From CAZUZD01 sp964624465 (GTDB lineage: Bacteria; Planctomycetota; Planctomycetia; Isosphaerales; Isosphaeraceae), in the NCBI GenBank assembly GCA_964624465.1, contig CAZUZD010000372.1, forward strand, positions 1 to 5,740: a DNA stretch of 5,740 nt. The letters run 5' to 3'. This document shows positions 1 to 5,740 of this stretch, in pieces. The translations under genes were made by a program, and so were the position numbers. Under the pieces are notes generated by a model. The model was not told where the DNA came from and did not search any database. It worked only from the letters and a program-made list of their open reading frames with translations. The stretch's first letter is position 1. Each line of letters starts with the position of its first letter.

Positions 1-2
1 GA

Positions 3-1748
3 GCGGCGGCCGCCGCCGGCGACTGGCCGGCGGCCGCGACCGCCGCCCGCGCCGCCCTCGAACAACGGCCGGATGACCCCGAGGCGATCCGTAGCCTGGC
101 CCGCGCCAGCGCCCGGCTGGGGCAGGACGACGAGGCCCTGGCCCTGTTCGTCCGGCTCGGCCCGACGGCCCTGGCGGCCGAGGACTTCGCCAGGTTGGCC
201 GACCTCTGGCAACGGGAGTCGAACCCGGTCCTGGCCTGGCCGGCGCTGCTGGCCGCCGTCGAGGCAGATCCGGCGCACGCCGAGGCCGCTCGCGAGCTCG
301 CCGCGCTCCAGATCCGCAAGGCCGAGCTGCTCGATGCCTCCGAGGTCGCCGAACGCTTCGCCGCGCTGGCAGGCCCGGCCGGCAAGGCCACGCTGCTCCT
401 CGGACTGGCTCGCACCGATGGCGGGCAGGACCGGCCGGCGGTGCTGGCCGAGGCGCTGCTGCGGGCGTTCCGTCAGGTGACCTTTGCTTACGCCTCCACA
501 CCACCGCCCGGAGTCGTCGATCGGCTGCTGGCCCGGACCCTGCTAGCCCTCGGCCGGCCAGCCGAGGCCCGCGCCCGGCTCGACGCCCGGCTCGCGGCAG
601 GGCCCGACCCGGAGGCTTCCTGGCTCCTGAGTCGCGCCCACCTCCAGCTCGGCGATGGCGTCCGGGCCGGCCGGGCCCTGGCCGAGGCCCAGGGGTACAA
701 CGCCGACGACCAGCTCGCCGCCGAGCCCGCCCCGTTTGTCGGCTCGGAGAAGTGCGGCGTCTGCCATGCCGACTTCCACGAGGCCCAGCAGGCCAGCCAC
801 CACGCTCGCTCCTATCCGGTCGGGCCGGCGCTCGATGCCCTGGCCCTGCCCTCCACGCCGATCCCCGATCCTGCCGACCCGGCGGTGACCCACCGCTTCG
901 TGCACGAGCCGGGTGGGCCGATCGCCTTCGAGACGATGAAGGGGGACGAGGTGCTCCGCGCCGTGGTCGAGTACGGCTTCGGGTCGGGGGACCGCGGCCT
1001 GACCCTCGTGGGTCGCGAGCCGGACGGTGGTCTCCGGGAGCTGCGGCTGTCCCTCTACGGGTCGTCCAAGGGCTGGGACCGCACGACCGGGCAGACGACG
1101 CAGCCGGGCTCGCTGGCCGAGTTCCACGGCCGGGAGATCCCGGTGGCCACCCTGCACGCCTGCCTGGACTGTCACACGACCGAGGTCCGGGCCGCGCGTG
1201 ACCACACCGGCCCGGCGTCGGCCGACCTCGGCATCGGCTGCGAGCGCTGCCACGGACCGGGCGGGCACCACGTGGCATCGGCCGAGCTGAAGTTCGCGGA
1301 GTCGGCCGTCGCGCTGCCGTCACGCACGACGGCGGCCGAGATCACGAACCTCTGCGGCCAGTGCCACCAGCCGCGCGGGGGGCCGGTGGCCAACAGCGCG
1401 AAGAGCTCGGCGCGGTTCCAGGCGGCCATGCTGCCGCAGAGTCGCTGCTACGACCCGGTGGGGCGTGACCTCACCTGCGTTACCTGTCACAACCCGCACC
1501 AGAACGCGCGTTCGGAACCGGCCCACTACGAGTCGAAGTGCCTCGCCTGCCACGGCGGCCCCGGGGATCGGCCGGCGGCGACCGTCGCGAAGGCCGCCGT
1601 TCCGCCGTGCCCGGTCAATCCCCGAGACGGCTGCATCCAGTGTCACATGCCGCTCGTCGAGGACTCGCTCAAAAACTCCTCGTTCACCGATCACTTCATC
1701 CGGATCGTCCGCCCCGAGCCCGCCGGCGCGGCGGCCGGCGGGCCCTGA
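3..1748 (+). CDS. TPR-repeat multihaem (7 x CxxCH) cytochrome c family protein, 5' partial
   Basis: This is a probable periplasmic or surface electron-transfer protein that binds up to seven covalently attached c-type haems. The frame is open to the left edge, so 581 residues are visible and the true start and any signal peptide are missing. Visible residues 1-230 are Ala/Leu-rich helical TPR-like repeats (for example GDWPAAATAARAALEQRP near residue 6 and a second cluster near 174-230). Haem motifs follow at residues 251 (CGVCH), 387 (CLDCH), 413 (CERCH), 451 (CGQCH), 492 (CVTCH), 513 (CLACH) and 544 (CIQCH). About 130 residues with no haem motif separate the first and second sites. The region after site 1 (SHHARSY) and the ending CHMP...FTDHFIR resemble cytochrome c554-type proteins with TPRs, common in Planctomycetota and Acidobacteriota. 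Two extra Cys (482, 536) lie outside CxxCH motifs. An in-frame TTG at 195 is not a credible start because the TPR sequence continues upstream of it. The electron donor and acceptor are unknown. The gene converges on the asparaginase gene. Confidence 0.9.
   Translation, partial: AAAAAGDWPAAATAARAALEQRPDDPEAIRSLARASARLGQDDEALALFVRLGPTALAAEDFARLADLWQRESNPVLAWPALLAAVEADPAHAEAARELAALQIRKAELLDASEVAERFAALAGPAGKATLLLGLARTDGGQDRPAVLAEALLRAFRQVTFAYASTPPPGVVDRLLARTLLALGRPAEARARLDARLAAGPDPEASWLLSRAHLQLGDGVRAGRALAEAQGYNADDQLAAEPAPFVGSEKCGVCHADFHEAQQASHHARSYPVGPALDALALPSTPIPDPADPAVTHRFVHEPGGPIAFETMKGDEVLRAVVEYGFGSGDRGLTLVGREPDGGLRELRLSLYGSSKGWDRTTGQTTQPGSLAEFHGREIPVATLHACLDCHTTEVRAARDHTGPASADLGIGCERCHGPGGHHVASAELKFAESAVALPSRTTAAEITNLCGQCHQPRGGPVANSAKSSARFQAAMLPQSRCYDPVGRDLTCVTCHNPHQNARSEPAHYESKCLACHGGPGDRPAATVAKAAVPPCPVNPRDGCIQCHMPLVEDSLKNSSFTDHFIRIVRPEPAGAAAGGP
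1718..1743. terminator. Possible bidirectional terminator-like GC hairpin at convergent gene ends
   Basis: A perfect 10-bp inverted repeat (arms 1718-1727 and 1734-1743, loop of 6 bases) ends two bases before the stop codon of the cytochrome gene. On the other strand it begins 11 bases after the asparaginase stop. Its position between convergent genes fits a hairpin that could act on both transcripts. There is no T-tract on either side, so it is not a classical intrinsic terminator. In DNA this rich in GC, and encoding an Ala/Gly-rich tail, it could arise by chance. Confidence 0.3.
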
Positions 1749-1754
1749 GCGTCG

Positions 1755-2789
1755 TCAGTCGGCGTGGATGGCAGTGGTCACCTTGCCGTCGGCGGTGATG
1801 GTGCCGCGGTACATGCCTTCGCTGTTGAAGGGCATGGCCGCGCGACCTTGCCGGTCCAGCGCGATGGCCCCGCCCTCGCCGCCAACCTGCTTCAGCGTGC
1901 CGTTGATGACCTGTTCGCCCGCCTGGTCGACCGGCAGGCCCTTGAATTCGACCAGGGCCGCGATGTCGCGGGCGACCGTGTAGCGGATGAAGAACTCGCC
2001 GTGGCCGGTGCACGAGACGGCGCACGAGCGGTCGTCGGCGAACGTGCCGGCGCCGATCACGGGCGAATCGCCCACGCGGCCGAATCGCTTGTTCGTCATG
2101 CCGCCGGTGGACGTGGCCGCCGCCAGGTGCCCCGCCCGATCCAGCGCCACGGCGCCCACCGTACCGAAGTACGGCCGGCCGCCGGGCGCGTGCAGGCCCG
2201 GCTTCGGCGGCAGGCCGGCCTGCTTCGCGGCCTTCTCCTCGGCGATCGCCTCGTCCAGCGCCTTGCGGCGGCGCTCGGTCGAGAAGTACGAGTTCGGCAC
2301 GATCTCCAGGCCCGACTGCCGGGCAAACTCGTCGGCCCCCGGGCCGACCATCATCACGTGCGGCGACTGCTCCATGACCGCGCGGGCGGCCCGGATCGGG
2401 TTCTTGACGACGGTCACGCCCGCGACGGCCCCGGCTCGTCGGGTGGCCCCTTCCATCATCGAGGCATCGAGCTCATGGCGACCCTCGTGGGTGAAGACGG
2501 CGCCCTTGCCGGCGTTGAACAGGGGGCTGTCCTCGAGCACCACGACGGCGGCCTCGACGGCCTCCAGGCTGGTGCCGCCGCGAGAGATCACGGCGTGCCC
2601 CGCCTTGAGGGCCTGCTCCAGGGCGCCCCGGTACTCGGCCTCGAGCGCGGGGGTGAGCTCGGCCTTGCTGAGGGTGCCCGCGCCGCCGTGGACGACGAGC
2701 ACGATCCGGTCCTGCGGGGCCGGTTCCTCGGGAACGATGGGCATGGAAATCAGGCTCGCTGCGACCAGGAGGGAGGACAGGGGCGACAT
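1755..2789 (-). CDS. Isoaspartyl peptidase/L-asparaginase (Ntn-hydrolase, plant-type)
   Basis: This enzyme hydrolyses beta-aspartyl (isoaspartyl) dipeptides and usually also L-asparagine. It is made as a precursor that cuts itself into alpha and beta subunits. The product is 344 residues, close to the usual length of about 310-340. Visible landmarks are HGGAG at 34-38, the LFNAGKGAVFT segment at 90-100, and DASMMEG at 108-114. The autocleavage site is G209/T210 in GTVGAVALD, with T210 as the new N-terminal nucleophile. TSTGGMTNK follows at 226-234, then RVGD at 238-241 (substrate-binding Arg and Asp) and TGHGE at 261-265. All the expected catalytic residues are present, so it should be active. 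The first 20 residues are hydrophobic (LLVAASLISMPIV) without a basic n-region, which could be a weak export signal. The ATG at 2789 is chosen because a GGAG lies 8 bases upstream and HGGAG follows at the usual distance. The frame stays open for 174 codons further, but only as a shadow of the transferase gene. It is the last gene of the operon. Confidence 0.93.
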   Translation of the reverse strand: MSPLSSLLVAASLISMPIVPEEPAPQDRIVLVVHGGAGTLSKAELTPALEAEYRGALEQALKAGHAVISRGGTSLEAVEAAVVVLEDSPLFNAGKGAVFTHEGRHELDASMMEGATRRAGAVAGVTVVKNPIRAARAVMEQSPHVMMVGPGADEFARQSGLEIVPNSYFSTERRRKALDEAIAEEKAAKQAGLPPKPGLHAPGGRPYFGTVGAVALDRAGHLAAATSTGGMTNKRFGRVGDSPVIGAGTFADDRSCAVSCTGHGEFFIRYTVARDIAALVEFKGLPVDQAGEQVINGTLKQVGGEGGAIALDRQGRAAMPFNSEGMYRGTITADGKVTTAIHAD

Positions 2790-2797
2790 GGCGGAGA

Positions 2798-2801
2798 CTC
2801 C
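2798..2801 (-). promoter_or_regulatory. Ribosome binding site of the asparaginase gene
   Basis: GGAG on the minus strand lies 8 bases before the ATG at 2789. It decides the start, because the reading frame itself is open far upstream through the neighbouring gene. It sits in the 41-base gap after the transferase stop. No convincing promoter or terminator is visible in that gap. Confidence 0.65.
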
Positions 2802-2830
2802 GGGATGCGGGGCGTCGAGGGCCGGGGCCG

Positions 2831-3532
2831 TCAGGGCTTCGGGGTGAGCAGTCGACCCAGGCGCGGGAGCTGGAGCCGGCGACCGGCCAGGTGCATGAGC
2901 CGGACGTGGCCCGTGAGCGTCTCCCAGTCGTCGGGGGTGTCGACGTCGTACCAGGGTGGGAGCATCCCAACCGTGTGACCGGAGGCTTCCAGGCGGGCGA
3001 CGGTCTGGCCCAGGACCCGCGAAGAGCTCCAGTCGATGCCCTCGAAGATCGGGGGGACCGGCGGCTTCAGGCCGATCAGGTAGTAGCCCCCGTCGGTGGC
3101 CGGGCCCAGCACGACGTCCTTCTGCAGGAGCAGCAGAAAGGCCGAGACCACGAACGTCGGGTCGAGCGTCGGGCTGTCGGAGCCGATCAGCACGACTCGC
3201 GAGGCCCCGTCCGCGAACTCCCCCTCGAAGAACCCACGCATCCGGGCCCCCAGGTCGCCCTCGACCTGAGGCTGGAGCGACCACGACTCCGCGACCCGCG
3301 AATCGAACCACGGGCCGGCATCCGCCGGTGTGTAGATGAGGACTCTCCGGCCACCCGGGTCCAGCACGCGCTCGGAGCCCCAGGCCTCGGCGATGTCGAG
3401 CAGCATCGCCTCGTAGGCTCCGGCGGCGGCCTCCGAGCCGAGGGTGGCGGCGAGCCGGGTCTTGACCAGACCGGGATCGGGACGGCGAGCGAACAGGCCG
3501 AGGACGGCCCCGTCGGGCAGTGGCCAGCCCAT
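2831..3532 (-). CDS. TIGR04282-type (DUF2064) CofC-like transferase, GT-A nucleotidyl/glycosyltransferase fold
   Basis: This is a 233-residue soluble protein of the family called 'transferase 1, rSAM/selenodomain-associated' (TIGR04282, DUF2064). It is related to the CofC guanylyltransferase and to GT-A sugar transferases. Visible motifs in order are FARRPDPGLVKTRLA at 14-28 (nucleotide-binding N-terminus with a conserved Lys-Thr-Arg), QVEGDLGARM at 89-98, IGSDSPTL at 116-123 (probable metal/nucleotide-binding Asp), GPATDGGYYLIGL at 143-155, and DVDTPDDW at 196-203. All family landmarks are present and the length is typical. The natural substrate is not established for most members, so no reaction is asserted. 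The start has GGAG 7 bases upstream (3540-3543) inside the end of the glutaredoxin-like gene. The ATG is one base after that gene's TGA, implying coupled translation. No radical SAM or selenoprotein partner is seen in this window. Confidence 0.9.
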   Translation of the reverse strand: MGWPLPDGAVLGLFARRPDPGLVKTRLAATLGSEAAAGAYEAMLLDIAEAWGSERVLDPGGRRVLIYTPADAGPWFDSRVAESWSLQPQVEGDLGARMRGFFEGEFADGASRVVLIGSDSPTLDPTFVVSAFLLLLQKDVVLGPATDGGYYLIGLKPPVPPIFEGIDWSSSRVLGQTVARLEASGHTVGMLPPWYDVDTPDDWETLTGHVRLMHLAGRRLQLPRLGRLLTPKP

Positions 3533-3533
3533 G

Positions 3534-3842
3534 TCAGGACTCCGCCCGGCCCGAGGCCTCGGCCGCGAGCAGACGCTCCAGGAGAACCGGGTTCACCAGG
3601 CCCTTGAAGCGCACCTTGCCGCCCAGCGCGACCACCGGCACGCTGCTGCCGTGCTCGGCCGCCAGGGCGGGATCGGAGTCGACGTCGACCACCGCGATCG
3701 CGAATCCGTGCCGCTCGCGGGCCGCCTCCAGGACGGCCAGCGCCCGGGTGCAGCAGCCGCAGCCGTCGCGGGAGTACACGGTGATGGTGAGCGAATCGAG
3801 CCGGCGGCGCGTGCCGAGCAGTCGCGAGAGCAGCGGGGGCAT
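3534..3842 (-). CDS. Glutaredoxin-like thiol-redox protein with CGCC motif
   Basis: This is a 102-residue thioredoxin-fold protein, probably cytoplasmic, likely to act in thiol-disulfide exchange. After a 17-residue leader rich in Leu and Arg, the beta strand LTITVYSRDG runs into the active-site motif C28-G-C30-C31, which satisfies CxxC but carries a third Cys. A helix with ALAVLEAARERHG follows, then VVDVDSDPALAAEHG at 51-65 and VPVV at 68-71, which supplies the cis-proline (P69) typical of glutaredoxins. GGKVRFKGLVNP at 74-85 matches the end of the fold. It resembles the small glutaredoxin/DUF836 group. The partner protein is unknown. The leader has no long hydrophobic core, so it is probably not a signal peptide. 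The start is supported by GGAG 9 bases upstream, directly after the stop of the molybdoenzyme gene. The gene is sandwiched in the operon, 13 bases after the molybdoenzyme and 1 base before the transferase. Confidence 0.85.
   Translation of the reverse strand: MPPLLSRLLGTRRRLDSLTITVYSRDGCGCCTRALAVLEAARERHGFAIAVVDVDSDPALAAEHGSSVPVVALGGKVRFKGLVNPVLLERLLAAEASGRAES
3540..3543 (-). promoter_or_regulatory. Ribosome binding site of the transferase gene
   Basis: GGAG on the minus strand, 7 bases before the ATG at 3532, is embedded in the last codons of the glutaredoxin-like gene. With a one-base gap between stop and start, it suggests translational coupling of the two genes. Confidence 0.6.
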
Positions 3843-3851
3843 CGGACGGGG

Positions 3852-3855
3852 CTCC
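3852..3855 (-). promoter_or_regulatory. Ribosome binding site of the glutaredoxin-like gene
   Basis: GGAG on the minus strand directly follows the TGA of the molybdoenzyme gene (TGAGGAG) and lies 9 bases before the ATG at 3842. It supports this ATG even though the conserved fold begins only near residue 18. Confidence 0.6.
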
Positions 3856-5739
3856 TCAGGCGTGCGAGGCGTCGGGGGTGTCCGCCGCCTCGTCGGGTCG
3901 CAGCGGGCGGACCTGGACCAGATTATCGAAGAAGGTCGCCCCGCCGCCCATGTCGGTCAGGGCGCTCGAGGTCGTGCTGTTGACGTTCGTCGCCCCCGGG
4001 CTCAGCTTGTTCCAGTACAGCCCGGTGGAGGCCGCCACCCCGGCCCGCACCGATTCCGAGAGGACGACTCTGGCCCGGAACTGACCGCGATCGTTGTACA
4101 CCACCGCCCACTGGCCCGGCTCCAGGCCACGCGTCCGGGCATCGTCGGTCGCCAGCTCGACGGTCGGCTCGCCGGCCGATTTGAGGTGCCGGGGCGATCC
4201 CGCGAACGTCGAGTTCAGGAACTGCGGCCGCGGCGGGCTCACGAGCTGGAGCGGGAACCGGGCCGCCAGGTCGGGCCGCGTCTGCGGGTCCTCGTGGGGC
4301 GGGGTATAGGTCGGCAGCGGGTCCAGGCCCTGGGCCTTGAGTCGTTCGGAATACAGCTCGCAGCGCCCGGAGTCGGTCGGGAACCGTCCCTCGGCGAACG
4401 GCGTGAACCGTTCGGGCAGGTTCAGCCGCACGGCCCCGTGCTCGCGGAGGGCCTCCAGGGTGATCCCCCGGACGGTCGGGCCGCCGTCGAGCGCCTCGCG
4501 CATCAGCGTCTCGTCGTCGGGGAACAGCTCGGGCTCGAATCCCAGGCAGGCGGCCAGGCCCCGGAAGACCTCGGTGTTCGAGCGGCACTCGCCCGGTGGC
4601 TTCACCGCGGGGGTGTTGAGCATCACGTCGAGGTGGCCGTACGAGCCGTGGATGTCCGGGTGCTCGAGCTGCATCGTCGCGGGCAGCACGATATCGGCGT
4701 AGTCGACCGTGTCGGTGGACACCTGCTCGTGGACGACGGTGAACAGATCCTCGCGCCGCAGGCCGGCGAGCACCCTCGCCTGGTTCGGCGCCACGGCCGC
4801 CGGATTGCAGTTGTAGACGTAGAGGGCCTGCACCGGCGGGCCCGGCAGCTCGCCGGCGAGGGCCCGGTCCAGCTCGTTCATGTTGATGGTGCGAGTGCCC
4901 GGCGGGATCAGGTCCGGGCGGGTGAGGCGGTCGGAGGCGAAGTCATAGGTACCGCTGGTGGTCAGCAGTGCCCCGCCGCCCCAGTGCCGCCAGGCCCCGA
5001 CGACCGCCGGCAGGCAGGCGATCGTCCGCACGGCCATGCCGCCGCCGCCGTGGCGCTGCATGCCGTAGTTCAGGCGAATCAGCGAGGGCTGGGCGGTGGC
5101 ATACCGCCGCGCCAGGTCCTCGATCGAGGCGACCGGAACCCCTGTGATCTGCGCCACCCGTTCGGGGGGGTACTCGGTGCGGACCCGCTCGCGGAGCGGT
5201 TCGGCGCCCACCGTGCTGCGGGTCAGGTAATCGTCGTCCTGCAAGCCCTCGCGCCAGATGACATGCATCAGGCCAAGGGCCAGGGCGGCGTCGGTGCCGG
5301 GCCGGGGCTGGACGTGCAGGTCGCAGCGCTTCGCGGTCGGGCTGGCGTACGGGTCGATAGCCACCAGGGTGGCGCCGGCGTTCCGGGCCTCGATCATGAG
5401 GCTCCAGAGGTGGCTGTTCGTGTTGGCGGTGTTCGAGCCCCAGTTGAGGATCAGCCTGCACTGAGGGACGCCCATTGGGTCGGCCCCCAGCCGGCCGCGT
5501 CCGACGGTTGCCTCGAACCCGGCCGCCCCCGCCGAGGCGCAGATGGTCCGGTCCAGCAGCGAGGCCCCCAGCCGGTGGAAGAACCGACGGTCGAGGCTGC
5601 TCGATTGCAGCTTCCCCATCGTGCCGTAGTAGCTGTAGGGGAGGATCGCCTGCGGCCCCTGCGGCGAGGCGGCGATGGCGCGGAAGCGATCGGCGATCGT
5701 GCTCAGCGCCTCGTCCCAGCCGATCGGCTCGAACTGGCC
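3856..5739 (-). CDS. Molybdopterin-dependent oxidoreductase (DMSO reductase superfamily), N-terminus missing
   Basis: This is the large catalytic subunit of a Mo/W-bis(pyranopterin) oxidoreductase. The frame is open to the right edge: 627 residues are visible, and roughly the first 60-100, expected to hold an Fe-S cluster Cys motif, are off the window. The visible part begins GQFEPIGWDEAL, the classic segment just after the Fe-S domain. At visible residues 60-74 is RLGASLLDRTICASA, where Cys67 aligns with the Mo-ligand position of Nap/Fdh-type enzymes (inferred). NWGSN at 99-103 and AIDPYASPTA near 127-136 are pterin-binding, then RPGTDAALALG near 146. YNCNPAA near 310, DYADIVLPATMQLEHPD near 347-363 and the C-terminal molybdopterin-binding barrel (about 495-612, FPLQLVSPP to GGATFFDNLVQV) complete the fold. 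An ATG at 5619 is internal because conserved sequence continues upstream. The substrate is not assignable: it is closest in style to the uncharacterised 'molybdopterin oxidoreductase' group rather than to NarG or canonical formate dehydrogenase. No Tat signal or partner subunit is visible. It is the first gene of the operon in view. Confidence 0.92.
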   Translation of the reverse strand, partial: GQFEPIGWDEALSTIADRFRAIAASPQGPQAILPYSYYGTMGKLQSSSLDRRFFHRLGASLLDRTICASAGAAGFEATVGRGRLGADPMGVPQCRLILNWGSNTANTNSHLWSLMIEARNAGATLVAIDPYASPTAKRCDLHVQPRPGTDAALALGLMHVIWREGLQDDDYLTRSTVGAEPLRERVRTEYPPERVAQITGVPVASIEDLARRYATAQPSLIRLNYGMQRHGGGGMAVRTIACLPAVVGAWRHWGGGALLTTSGTYDFASDRLTRPDLIPPGTRTINMNELDRALAGELPGPPVQALYVYNCNPAAVAPNQARVLAGLRREDLFTVVHEQVSTDTVDYADIVLPATMQLEHPDIHGSYGHLDVMLNTPAVKPPGECRSNTEVFRGLAACLGFEPELFPDDETLMREALDGGPTVRGITLEALREHGAVRLNLPERFTPFAEGRFPTDSGRCELYSERLKAQGLDPLPTYTPPHEDPQTRPDLAARFPLQLVSPPRPQFLNSTFAGSPRHLKSAGEPTVELATDDARTRGLEPGQWAVVYNDRGQFRARVVLSESVRAGVAASTGLYWNKLSPGATNVNSTTSSALTDMGGGATFFDNLVQVRPLRPDEAADTPDASHA

Positions 5740-5740
5740 G

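Noticed and set aside
195..197. TTG as start of the multihaem cytochrome
   Set aside because: The same frame is open to position 3 with TPR-like helical sequence, so the gene starts beyond the window.
543..1271. 242-codon open frame on the - strand within the cytochrome gene
   Set aside because: It is antisense to the haem-binding region, has no domain signature and no clear ribosome binding site, and is best explained as a GC-driven shadow.
1764..2978. 404-codon open frame on the + strand opposite the asparaginase and transferase
   Set aside because: It is antisense to two genes with intact catalytic motifs, and its translation has no recognisable domain. Long antisense frames are expected at about 70% GC.
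2790..3311. N-terminal extension of the asparaginase frame (518 codons in total)
   Set aside because: The extra 174 codons overlap the clearly recognisable transferase gene in another frame and are low-complexity Arg/Gly/Pro/Ala. The start with a GGAG site at 2789 fits the family length.
2891..3607. 238-codon open frame on the + strand opposite the transferase
   Set aside because: The translation is Arg/Gly/Pro-rich without motifs, while the opposite strand carries all TIGR04282 landmarks.
5617..5619. ATG as start of the molybdoenzyme
   Set aside because: The frame continues upstream with the conserved FEPIGWDEAL segment of the superfamily, so this Met is internal.

Overview
The window is about 70% GC and almost wholly coding. 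The genes suggest Planctomycetota, probably an Isosphaeraceae-like lineage. The pointers are a TPR-linked multihaem cytochrome of a type common in that phylum, very high GC, and short GGAG ribosome binding sites. This placement is inference. Other high-GC bacteria, such as Acidobacteriota or Myxococcota, cannot be excluded without a database search.

Layout: there are five protein genes, two of them cut by the window edges. On the + strand, positions 3-1748 hold the C-terminal 581 residues of a protein with TPR-like helical repeats followed by a seven-haem c-type cytochrome region (seven CxxCH motifs). On the - strand, four genes are closely spaced and read right to left. They are a molybdopterin-dependent oxidoreductase lacking its N-terminus (5739-3856), a small glutaredoxin-like protein (3842-3534), a CofC-like/TIGR04282-type transferase (3532-2831), and an isoaspartyl peptidase/L-asparaginase of the Ntn-hydrolase type (2789-1755). 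The gaps between them are 13, 1 and 41 bases, and each of the three downstream genes has a GGAG ribosome binding site 7-9 bases before its ATG. This looks like one operon whose promoter lies beyond the right edge. The cytochrome gene and the operon converge with only 6 bases between their stop codons. A 10-bp all-GC hairpin sits at this junction.

How the genes might work together: the molybdoenzyme and the multihaem cytochrome are both redox proteins, and the glutaredoxin is a thiol redox protein, but nothing in the sequence proves a shared pathway. The transferase and the asparaginase are a nucleotidyl/glycosyl-transfer enzyme and an amide hydrolase respectively, with no obvious link to the redox genes. 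No RNA genes, mobile elements, CRISPR arrays or long repeats were seen. There is no intergenic stretch over 300 bases; the longest is 41 bases. I see no strong evidence for a wholly new system. The most notable points are the TPR-heptahaem architecture, the unassigned molybdoenzyme subfamily and the mixed operon.
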